Source: Pseudomonas purpurea (GTDB lineage: Bacteria; Pseudomonadota; Gammaproteobacteria; Pseudomonadales; Pseudomonadaceae). From it: 64,000 bases of DNA. The stretch is taken from assembly GCF_039908635.1 (NCBI RefSeq), contig NZ_CP150918.1, positions 1,736,001 to 1,800,000 on the forward strand, given 5' to 3'. The position numbers were made by a program, and so were the translations under genes. The notes under the pieces are model-generated. The model was not told the DNA's origin. It saw only the letters and a program-made list of their open reading frames with translations, and did no database searches. Below, piece after piece: positions 25,097-33,300 of this stretch. Numbering within the stretch: position 1 is the stretch's first letter; every line of letters begins with the position of its first letter.

Positions 25097-25507
25097 GTGG
25101 ACATTGACCGCCTGATAAAAAAGCGGCAACTGAGTGTGCAAGAGCAAAATGCTCTTGTGGCCCACAGACTCATGGTAACCGCCAAAGCTTGGCAGGCCGC
25201 AGGGGTTCCCCCCGCCTTAAAAAACTATGGCGAGTCAAAAGGCATTAGATGGTCAGAAACCGTCGTACTCGACCTTGAAGTCGACTTTCCCGGAATGCCA
25301 CGCCTTTATGGTCTGTTGCTCACTCACGCAGAGCGGTTCATTGCGTTTGAAATTGATACCGATAGCACTCATAGATACGTGGAATCGGTGAGTCAATGGG
25401 CGGATGTTTCTACTCATCAGGACTACACGCCCCGCAAGCGTGGCAGTGGAAAGGGCTTCGCAGCGATTGCTCTCCAGGTGAGACGCGAACTTCTTTGCGG
25501 CTTGTAG
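25097..25507 (+). CDS. Hypothetical protein (136 aa)
   Basis: A soluble alpha/beta protein starting at GTG 25097 with GAGGAG about 7 bp upstream. The N-terminal half is helical (DRLIKKRQLSVQEQNALVAHRL); the middle contains VVLDLEVDFPGMPRLYGLLLTHAERFIAFEIDTD, and it ends in a basic Lys/Arg/Gly-rich patch. There is no known motif. Located in the accessory island; an immunity or cargo role is possible but unproven. Confidence 0.6.
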   Translation: MDIDRLIKKRQLSVQEQNALVAHRLMVTAKAWQAAGVPPALKNYGESKGIRWSETVVLDLEVDFPGMPRLYGLLLTHAERFIAFEIDTDSTHRYVESVSQWADVSTHQDYTPRKRGSGKGFAAIALQVRRELLCGL

Positions 25508-25631
25508 GTGCGAATGTCATAGAAGCTGACAGCCCCATTGTGAATCGGAAGCCGCTTTTGGCCGACTGCTTCCAGCAACGAGTGTCCGTATATGGACTCC
25601 CCCTCATTGCAAGCCCCGTTGCTTTGGGTCG

Positions 25632-25788
25632 AGGCTGTGTAAAAACGTTTTAGCGCAAGTTTGACAGTCAGAATCGGAGCGAAAGTCGCGTTCCTACGCA
25701 AATTTCAGGTCTGCTGACTAACCAAATGCTGGCAGATTTTACGTAGCAACGCAGACTTCAAAAGGGTGCATGCGTTTTCACACAGCCT
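25632..25788. mobile_element. 157-bp MITE with target-site duplication
   Basis: The ends are 16-bp inverted repeats with one mismatch (AGGCTGTGTAAAAACG at the left; CGTTTTCACACAGCCT at the right). The element is flanked by a 6-bp direct repeat GGGTCG (25626-25631 and 25789-25794), the signature of transposition. It has no ORF, so it must have been moved in trans by a related transposase. The flanking gene-free region 25508-25978 otherwise holds only degenerate palindromic sequence (for example CTGCCCGTCGCGACAGGCAG at 25799-25818). Confidence 0.8.
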
Positions 25789-25978
25789 GGGTCGTTTTCT
25801 GCCCGTCGCGACAGGCAGAAATCGGCCAGAAGCAGACGCTCGTGACCGACTGCTTACGTCTGATTGTTGCACGTCAGGAATGACAGCTAATGGCCGTTTT
25901 CAGTCGGACGCGATAGGCGGAATACGGCCAGAAGGGGCCAAACCTACGTGAATCACCCCTCTGTCACCGCTTTTAAGG

Positions 25979-26110
25979 TCAGTCACCTTTTTTGTGTTTA
26001 TGTACTTCCAGATCGGGATGTTTGGGTTTGTTTTCTTCAGTAACACGACGGCGTTGGTCCTTTTTGCCGGTGGATTCAGCGATCGGTTTGGGGCCGGGTT
26101 TAATACTCAT
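25979..26110 (-). CDS. Small highly charged protein (43 aa)
   Basis: A 43-residue Lys-, Pro- and His-rich peptide (MSIKPGPKPIAESTGKKDQ... ending HKHKKGD). ATG 26110 has GAAGGAG about 7 bp upstream. It is probably disordered. Small basic proteins of this type are common in Pseudomonas accessory DNA; function unknown. Confidence 0.55.
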   Translation of the reverse strand: MSIKPGPKPIAESTGKKDQRRRVTEENKPKHPDLEVHKHKKGD

Positions 26111-26172
26111 GTGTTCAACTCCTTCGATTGATAACAGGTCTGTAAGTAAAGCCGTACGCATGGACAGTGAAG

Positions 26173-26850
26173 CTACGGGGCGACCAACTCGGCAAGCTTG
26201 GCCGCGATATCTGCAAACGTATCTTCAGCAGTGCTCAGGCCGCTTCTCGAACCGAGTAGAGGACTGACTTCGCGCAGCGATTCGTATGTGGTGTCGTGAA
26301 TGATGGGAACCAGCAGATCCCTTGCGAGGAGCGCGGAAAGCTCTTTGTCAGCGATGCCTTCAGCTGCTAGGCGACGCAGCAAAGCAGGGGTCACCAGCAC
26401 AATTCCTACTCGAGACTTCGCCAATCCCTTATCAATTTCACGCAGTAAGGAAGAGCCTAGAAGGACATCTTTCTCGCTGAACCAAACGGAAACACCGAGC
26501 GACTCGAGTACATCATGCAGCTCCTTCGCGGATCCTTTCCGGTCGTCCCAGGCGTGACAAAGAAAGACGTCACGTAGATCAGGTACTGTCGCACGCCTCT
26601 CGACATTTTCGCGTACCGGTGTGAGCGTTCTTACCTCGGCGGAGGTGTAGGCCCACAGAGGATCCGGGCTTCGACCAGCGCGGCTTTGCGCTGCTGGATG
26701 AACCGCCGCTACTGCGACCACCCCCGCCATGAGACGGGGACGAATAGGATGGTGCGTAGGACGAGGATGAATACGATCACGATCCGTACCCGCTATATCC
26801 GCTGCCACATGCGGGACACGCTGCTCTTGCGCTTGCCGAACGATGACCAT
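26173..26850 (-). CDS. TIR-domain protein, N-terminal region frame-disrupted
   Basis: The C-terminal about 135 residues are a clear TIR domain: RDVFLCHAWDDRKG (strand A), VWFSEKDVLLGSSLLREID with the catalytic-type Glu, SRVGIVLVTPALL and ADKELSALLARDLLVPII. Bacterial TIR domains often hydrolyse NAD+ in defence or act as effectors. The open frame's first about 70 residues look unnatural, while another minus-strand frame over 26660-26800 encodes a Ser/Gly-rich linker (SYSSSSYAPSYSSPSHGGGG) of the kind expected before TIR; removing one G of GTGGGCC near 26650-26655 would join the two. More breaks lie upstream, back to a possible ATG at 26867. The gene is therefore damaged or mis-sequenced, with an intact TIR segment. 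Confidence 0.65.
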   Translation of the reverse strand: MVIVRQAQEQRVPHVAADIAGTDRDRIHPRPTHHPIRPRLMAGVVAVAAVHPAAQSRAGRSPDPLWAYTSAEVRTLTPVRENVERRATVPDLRDVFLCHAWDDRKGSAKELHDVLESLGVSVWFSEKDVLLGSSLLREIDKGLAKSRVGIVLVTPALLRRLAAEGIADKELSALLARDLLVPIIHDTTYESLREVSPLLGSRSGLSTAEDTFADIAAKLAELVAP

Positions 26851-27075
26851 GTACCGGTGCTGTACATCTAGACATGTCGTAAACCTTCCGTTTGTAGCTG
26901 CTCGCCCAAGAGATGATTAAGCAGCGGCTGTACCGAGCCATCAGCTTTTGAAAACACCGCAGCCCATCCTTATGGGCTCGAAATCAACCTGCACTTCAGA
27001 TCGTGATTCCAATATGCTGGCACGAACAATAGCCCATAGCGCGAATTCCGCTACCAGGCGTAGCGTGAATGTTTG

Positions 27076-27933
27076 CTAGGCTCTGAACGAAAAGTAATGT
27101 CGCAAACACCGCATGGCACAAGCCAGTGAGACCATCGCTGCATAACTTTTCGCGAGTTTGTCGAAGCGCGTAACGATGCGGCGGTTTTCCTTCAGCCACC
27201 CGAACATGCGCTCAATGATGTTGCGCTGCCGGTACTTGGGGCGATCAAACAGTCTTGGCAAGCCCGGCTTCGGCTTGCGCTTCATGCTGCGCAGCGGGAT
27301 TACCGGCTGCATCCGATAACGATCGCAGTAGCGGCGCAGGGCTTCGGCGTCATAGCCCTTGTCGGCCAGCAACCAGCGGCAGCGCTTGCGGGGACGACCG
27401 CGCAGGCCTGGAATGTAAGCCTCATCCAGCAACGGTTGGGCATAAGCGATATCAATCACTTGCTTGCCCACCTGATAATAGAAAGCGCAGCGGCACGCCA
27501 TTGGCATCACACAGCATGTGAATCTTGGTCGTCAGGCCGCCCCGACTGCGCCCGAGTGCATGGTCTTGCGGTTCTTCAGGCCCCCTTTTTTCCCGGCGCC
27601 TGATGAGGCTCGGGTTGCACGAACAGCAGTGGAGTCGATCATCCAGGTTTCCAGATCGATCAAGCCTTGCTCGTTCAATCGGATGTGAAGTCGCTTGAGC
27701 ATCTGGTCGAAAGACCCGCGATTACGCCAGTCGCGAAAGCGTTGATACACCGTTGACCACGGGCCGAAGCTCTCGGGCATGTCACGCCAGGCGGCTCCTG
27801 AACAGAGCACCCACAGTACGCCGTTGAGCATCAGCCGATCATCTGCCCGTGGGCGTCCGTTTCGGCGGGGTTCACTGAAGATGTCTGCAACCAGATCCCA
27901 GGCTGCGTCGGGGAGTTCGTACCGTTTGGCCAT
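27076..27933 (-). pseudogene. IS5-family (IS427-type) transposase, inactivated
   Basis: orfA (27532-27933) encodes the DUF4096-type N-terminus (MAKRYELPDAAWDLVADIF, then [22 protein letters not shown]) and orfB encodes the rest of the DDE domain with LLADKGYDAEALRRYC and RNIIERMFGWLKENRRI. The A6G slippery run on the minus strand (27591-27585) is the usual -1 frameshift site joining orfA to orfB. A separate lesion, a 4-bp duplication within ATCAATCA at 27451-27458, then puts a TGA right after SGGQASD and shifts the downstream frame, so a full transposase cannot be made even with frameshifting. Confidence 0.85.
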
Positions 27934-28022
27934 CGTGGGCTCCTGCCTTTGATGGACGCGGACTCTACTGATTCCTGACGTTTGTGGGAGTCAAATGAGT
28001 TTCGGCGGATTTCGTACAGAGC
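27080..28022 (-). mobile_element. IS5-family insertion sequence, 943 bp
   Basis: Imperfect terminal inverted repeats GCTCTGAACGAAA (left) and, read inward from the right, GCTCTGTACGAAA flank the transposase region. CTAG occurs immediately outside both ends (27076-27079 and 28023-28026), consistent with a 4-bp target duplication. It lies between the TIR gene and the immunity-like gene at 28044. Confidence 0.8.
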
Positions 28023-28043
28023 CTAGTGAAACGACTAAATGTA

Positions 28044-28442
28044 TTAGTCCAGCAGCCTCTTTCGTGTTTCATTCAAGGCGTTTTGAAACGTTTGCTTGTC
28101 ATTTTTCCCCACCTTGAATTTGTCCATCATACCGATGGAACGCTCAATAGCATCAATCATCATAGACGTCTGAGCTTTCTGGTCAGCCTGTTTGAATTTT
28201 TCGTGGTCGATATGGAGACGAAACTCTAGCTCCTTATCCTTCTTATTGAACTTCGCTATCTCCGCGAACCCAGAAATAAATTTTTCCGAGAGTATGACTG
28301 ATATGAAATTCCAACCGTTCAGGTCTGCCTCTATATGAGCCTCCTCCAACAATCCCGCCAGAACAGGTTCAATTTTGGTTCTTGCGAGACGCTCCCCCTC
28401 TCCAATATCAGACTCTCGTTCCGCCGACATGAAAAATTCCAT
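28044..28442 (-). CDS. Imm44-like immunity protein
   Basis: A 132-residue acidic protein starting MEFFMSAERESDIG with KIEPVLAGLLEEAHIEADLNGWNFISVIL and KKDKELEFRLHIDHEKF, a pattern I recognise from the Imm44 family of polymorphic-toxin immunity proteins. There is no toxin gene directly upstream now, so it is probably an orphan left by toxin-tail exchange. An inner ATG at 28430 is an alternative start. It is separated from the next gene upstream by a 57-bp gap. Confidence 0.6.
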   Translation of the reverse strand: MEFFMSAERESDIGEGERLARTKIEPVLAGLLEEAHIEADLNGWNFISVILSEKFISGFAEIAKFNKKDKELEFRLHIDHEKFKQADQKAQTSMMIDAIERSIGMMDKFKVGKNDKQTFQNALNETRKRLLD

Positions 28443-28499
28443 ACACCCTCCTTAATAATCACGTTGCAGTTGCAGCATCATGTCGATGATGCGGGAGGG

Positions 28500-28874
28500 T
28501 TATTGTGTCTCTAACAGTCTGAAAGTCAGAGACGTCTCTCCCTGCCTCTCCGTGTAGTCGGCAATTAACGTGAGATCAGTCTTTTGCCCTCCGGACCATA
28601 ATTGGCTAGCAACTCTTTTCGATTGGGGATCTGCTTCCATCTCATAACCGTAAAAGGGGATCCTTCCAGTGCTATCTGGTTGAAATGCAGCGGCATAAGG
28701 AGGGATCGTCAAGGTTTCAACGTTTTCCCCCGACCTTTCCAACTCCTCAGTAATTTCTTCGTAAATAGCATGGCTTACTCCAAAGTCCGATAAAGCAGCT
28801 AGTTCTCCGTTCTGGATCACCTTCAGAAGATTACCTGCGAGCCGATACGCTCCATCTATGTCAAATGATTTCAT
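28500..28874 (-). CDS. Hypothetical small protein, possible immunity protein
   Basis: A 124-residue acidic protein (MKSFDIDGAYRLAGNLLKVIQNGELAALSD...). The helical N-terminus followed by beta-rich segments (TDLTLIADYTERQ, TSLTFRLLET) resembles NTF2-like cystatin-type immunity folds, but no defining motif is present. It lies within a row of same-strand small genes downstream of rhs. Confidence 0.5.
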   Translation of the reverse strand: MKSFDIDGAYRLAGNLLKVIQNGELAALSDFGVSHAIYEEITEELERSGENVETLTIPPYAAAFQPDSTGRIPFYGYEMEADPQSKRVASQLWSGGQKTDLTLIADYTERQGETSLTFRLLETQ

Positions 28875-29067
28875 CTATCACTTCCTTCTCTTTGGAGTAA
28901 TTGCAGTTTATGCAGCAGAAGCACCAATGCCTGAAAAGTATGAGTCCGCCCTCATAATAGTGCACCTAGACTGTTCAGGAATTAAACCGGATCTCCTGAC
29001 GGAATAACCAGCGACACTCTACAGACGTTCCTTCTCCTTCGATGTCCACTCTTTCGTCGAAAAAGAC

Positions 29068-29424
29068 TCAGCTGTCCAAGAATTTTAATAGTTGAGTGAG
29101 TGCTAACTCTTCTTGCGAAGTCAATGTGGCCTTGATCTCATCACATCTACCGCTCACAGACACAATATCGCTATTAAGTATTTCTCCATCCGTCGTGCAT
29201 ATATCCAAAGTAATGACAAAGATGTCAGTGCTAACCTCCTTGCCTTCAAAAATAAGTTCGACTTTATTAGGGAGAATGGTCACGTAGGCACAGAACTTTT
29301 CACCAGGGTACTCGTAGTGGCCATGATTTCTCTTAAGTACAACATTCTGTCTTTTCGAAGCCTCCTCATAAACTCTATCTAAAAACGCCCGAAGGACATC
29401 AAAAATTTCTAGCTTTTCAGTCAT
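29068..29424 (-). CDS. Hypothetical small protein, possible immunity protein
   Basis: A 118-residue protein (MTEKLEIFDVLRAFLDRVYEEASKRQ...) with a helical start and a beta-rich body (CAYVTILPNKVELIFEG, STDIFVITLDICT). Its ATG shares one base with the stop of the preceding short ORF (TAATG), which implies translational coupling, the usual toxin-immunity arrangement. I do not recognise a family. Bases 28875-29067 between this gene and the next hold no gene. Confidence 0.5.
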   Translation of the reverse strand: MTEKLEIFDVLRAFLDRVYEEASKRQNVVLKRNHGHYEYPGEKFCAYVTILPNKVELIFEGKEVSTDIFVITLDICTTDGEILNSDIVSVSGRCDEIKATLTSQEELALTQLLKFLDS

Positions 29425-29630
29425 TATTTAGTCCCCTTACGACAAACAGATTTCAATACACCATTCGTTAGGGTGTGATTAGATTCTCCTCTCCGGGTAC
29501 TCGTCCATTCTTTCAGCTTCGAATCATCAGGATCATTGTTGGTGGCGGTCAGCGTCAATTTAACGGGGAGTTGGTGTCCGGTTTTGTAGGGGCAAGTCCA
29601 TACCTGAGCTTCATACCCGCCATCGAACAA
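29424..29630 (-). CDS. Short ORF, probably remnant of a PAAR-associated cargo gene
   Basis: A 68-codon frame (FDGGYEAQVWTCPYKTGHQL... ending VCRKGTK). Upstream, in the same frame, an ATG-initiated stretch MTTSK is cut by a TAG codon just before ASPTPLLFDGG, so the gene may have carried a longer N-terminus now interrupted, or may start at the TTG/Leu codon near 29630. It lies 47 bp after the PAAR gene and is coupled by TAATG to the next gene, consistent with a small effector plus immunity pair. The function is not identifiable. Confidence 0.4.
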   Translation of the reverse strand: MFDGGYEAQVWTCPYKTGHQLPVKLTLTATNNDPDDSKLKEWTSTRRGESNHTLTNGVLKSVCRKGTK

Positions 29631-29677
29631 TAGGGGAGTGGGGCTGGCCTATTTTGAGGTTGTCATTGAGGGATGGC

Positions 29678-29941
29678 TCAACTGATCACTGCTCCCTTTG
29701 GGCCACTGGCGATCAAACTGGCACCACAGGCGGTTTTCATGCCGTCCAGTGCGACAGCAATTCCACCCACTGTGTAGGTGCTGCTGCCCTCGGCAATGGG
29801 AAAAACGCCTTTGCATAGCGGGCAACTGACCTTGTGGCCGACGGCGGCAATGGGTTTGCCGTTTAGATCCGTTTGGGAGAAGGCTTCAAGAACGACACCA
29901 CCATGGCTGGTGGAGTCGCCTAAGCGGATAATGTCTTTCAC
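29678..29941 (-). CDS. Stand-alone PAAR-domain protein
   Basis: An 87-residue PAAR protein: MKDIIRLGDSTSHGG, the central VGHKVSCPLCKGVFPIAEGSS and GIAVALDGMKTACGASLIAS contain the repeated strands and His/Cys zinc ligands of the family. PAAR proteins cap the VgrG spike of the type VI secretion system and link effectors to it. It is the only PAAR gene in this hcp-vgrG-rhs cluster. Confidence 0.85.
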   Translation of the reverse strand: MKDIIRLGDSTSHGGVVLEAFSQTDLNGKPIAAVGHKVSCPLCKGVFPIAEGSSTYTVGGIAVALDGMKTACGASLIASGPKGAVIS

Positions 29942-30058
29942 GATGCTCCTCTACTTAATAATGATCACTTTCGCACGTCTCGATATCGTAACTTTACGTA
30001 AGACAGCAAATAAAACATGATGAACCTCTCACTGCTCTGGACTGCAACAGTGTCTTAA

Positions 30059-30361
30059 TTAGCGTTTCAGGTGAAAACTTATGCCACCCTCTATTATTTG
30101 TAAGTCGTCAATTTCGCGCTTCGTTTCCTGAGGTAATGGGCCGGATATGTAAAATGAGAGCCTGCTAATGCATTTTTCCAGTCTGTCTATCTCGGAGAGT
30201 AGCTGGTTGTTTGCTGCATATTCGAATTCATTAAATATAGACGCGTACGCAGAGAACTCCGGTGCTGGTGAGAAACTTCCAAGCATGAGCGTTTCTTTTG
30301 ATGAGTCAATCACAATCATGCCTAGTACAATGCCGGCTTCATTTTTTAAGTGGAATTTCAT
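30059..30361 (-). CDS. Probable cognate immunity protein of the Rhs toxin
   Basis: A 100-residue acidic protein (MKFHLKNEAGIVLGMIVIDSSKETLML...). The preferred ATG at 30361 overlaps the rhs stop as ATGA, so it is translated in coupling with the toxin. Small size, acidic charge and position directly after the toxin tail are the standard features of an Rhs immunity protein. An upstream ATG at 30373 is possible. No family recognised. Confidence 0.65.
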   Translation of the reverse strand: MKFHLKNEAGIVLGMIVIDSSKETLMLGSFSPAPEFSAYASIFNEFEYAANNQLLSEIDRLEKCISRLSFYISGPLPQETKREIDDLQIIEGGISFHLKR

Positions 30362-33300
30362 TGTTTTGGACACTCGGTGGTTTTCCCTAGCGCTTTCGAA
30401 AGGTCTTGAAGATTTTCGTCGTTAAATCCAGCAGCGCCGTTCGGATGTATTATTCGTGCATGATTCGGAAACTTATTTGTTGCGTCATCAATAACATCAA
30501 AGCCAGCACCTCGAATTGCATCCGCGCTACCAGATGAGACGGTTCCTGCAGCCTTTTGTAAACCTGTTGCTTTTGGAAATGCATCCCGCATTTGCTTGCT
30601 CGCATCGCATGGGCAACAGCTATGAAGAACAGATATTCCAGGCGGGTTGAGTTTTTCCTCTGCCGGCTTCAATCGTAAGTTATCAACCGAGTTTCCGCCA
30701 ATTCGGTTGACCTTGGTGGTGCCTGAAAGAGGTTTGCCCGTTAAACCCAGTGGGTCGACCCACTCAACTGGATTCTGTCCGTAAGCATACAGATTCAACC
30801 CTCCTGTATAACTGATCGGATCCTGACTGATAAATCGTCCCACACCCGGATCATAGTACCGATGCCGGTTGTAGTGCAGCCCCGTTTCATGGTCGTGGTA
30901 CTGCCCTTGGAACCGGATCGGGTTGGTCAGCCCTTGCTGTTGCGCCCATTCCGAACGCTGCTCCCGCACTTCCCCCCACGCCTTGTACTGCGCGCTCCAG
31001 GCGGTGTTACCGTGTTGATCGGTCAGTTCTTGCGGTGTACCAAGGTGGTCGCATTGGTACCAACTCAGGACGTCGATTGGCTGAGCGGTGGGTTTGTGGT
31101 TCCACAGTGGATCGTTGCCGAGGCTGTAGTCGCCGCGGTAGTCCGGCTGGCTGAGTAGGTGAATCGGTTGATGTCGTAGGGCCTGGGCCACCGGGACAAA
31201 AGTCCCAGGTTCGAAGACGTAGTGCACCGTTCTGCCAGTGCCACCATCGATCTGCGCCGGGCTGCTTTCCCAGGCCAGGTTGTCACCATCCCAGCCGTAC
31301 AGGGTGAAGCCGCAACCGAGTTCGCGTTGCTTGCGTGCGTGTTCGCTGCGGTTCCATTGCGAACCGGCTTCGGGACGCTGTTTGTAGTGCGCGCTGGAAT
31401 TTTTGTGCAGGCGGCGACCGAGTGGGTCGTAGGCAAAATCCACGGCCAAGCGAGCATCTTCGAAACGCACCAGGCGGTCGAACAGGTCCCACTGCATTTG
31501 GCTACGGTTACCGTTGTGCCAGCGTTGAATCTGGTTACCGCGCTCATCGTATTCGTAATGCGTGCCGGCGTACTCGCGCAGCAGGTTGTCGATCAGTTTG
31601 CTGCGTGGCTTGTCTTGATCCAGTGGGCGCCGAATCTGTTGCGTTGGGTCGTCGAGCAGGTTGCTGGCCGGGTCGAAGGCGAAGGTTTCCACGCCCAGGC
31701 GGCTGGTAGCACTGAGCAGGCGGCCGACCGGATCGTAGCGGTAGGCCAACGGACCACGGCGGCTATCGTTGATATCGGTCAACTGGCCGACGGTGTCGTA
31801 TTTGTAGTCACGTTTGAGCAGCGTGGATTTGTCGTCGCTGCGTCCCAGCAACTGTTCTTGCAGACGTCCAGCCGGGTCCCATTTTTGCGTTTGTAGCAGG
31901 CGGTTTCCTTGGTGACGGGCGATTTCTCGGTGCAGATCGTCGCGCTCAAAGCCGACCAGTTCGTGTTCGTCCAGACGCAGGGCTAACAAATGGCCACTAC
32001 CGTAGGTGAGCCAACTGACACGGTGGCCGTCCGGGCGCACGGTGGCGATACGCTGGTTGAGCACGTCGTACTCGTGTTGCCAGACCGCGACCGTTGGTTT
32101 TTCCAGGCCCAGGTAATGCTGGTGCTCACGCAACAGGTTGCCGGCCGGGTCGTGGAACCACTGCAGGCGGCTGTCGGCGTTGCTGGCCATGACCAGGTTG
32201 CCGTTGCCGTCGTAGGCGAAGGTTTCACTTTGCGACTGCTCGCCCAGCGTGGCGCGGCGTTCGGTCAAGCGGCCCATCGGGTCGAAGATGACTGAGATTA
32301 CGCGCTCGCCGTTGGCGGTGTGAGCCAGGCGACCAGTTTCGGGGTCGTACTGGTAGCGTGTCGCGCGGCCGTCGAAGCCGGTTTCTTCCAGCAGACGGCC
32401 CACGGGGTCGTAGTGGAAATGCGCACGTTGTTCGTTTTCGTTTTCCAAGGCCAGCAACTGGCCGAGGCGATCCCAGCGGTAACGCAGGGTTTGCTCGGCG
32501 GCGTCGATCCGTTCTGCGATCAAACCTGCAGTGGTGTAGGTCCAAGTGGTGCAACGATCGAGTCCGTCGACATGCGCGAGCAAACGACCTTCGGCATCGC
32601 GTTCAAAACGTTCTTCAGTCTTGTCCGGGTGTTTGATCAACACCAACTGCCCGGCCTTGTATTCGTATTCAGTGCTCTGTCCCGCCGGATCGGTGAAGCA
32701 GATCATCTGACCGAGTTCGTTGTATTCCCAGGCACTGGTCTTGCCCGAGCAATCGACGTATTCCACCAACTGGCCGGCGTCGTTGTAGTCCAAGGCTTTT
32801 TCGTTGCCGTTGGCGTCCTTGATTGCGGTCGGCAGGCCAGCCTTGTTGTAGGCGTATTCGGTTTTGTTGCCCAGCGGATCAACTGCTTCGACCAGGTTGC
32901 CGTGATCGTCGTAGGCCCGCTGCCATTGGCCGCCCTCGGCGTCGCTGATCTTGATCAGCAAGTCCTGGTCGTCGTAGGCGTAATGCATCACGCTGTGGTC
33001 GGCGCGGATGTGTTCAAGCAAATTGTCGCGTTCGTCGTAGCTGTAGCGGTCGGTGCTGCCGTCGGGGTGGACGTGACGAATCAGGTTTTTCGCGTCATCA
33101 CGGAAGAACCATTCCGAACGCTCGTCCGGGTGCCGAATGCGGTAGGTGTAGCCGAGGATGTCGTAGTAGTGCCAGGTTTCGTGGCCGTGAGCATCGGTGA
33201 CGTAGGTCAGGCGGATGTTTTCGTCCCACTCCAGGCGGGTGTCGAAGCTGCCGTCGTCGGCCCATTCGCGCACGGCTTTGGCCTTGGCGCCGTGGCCTTG

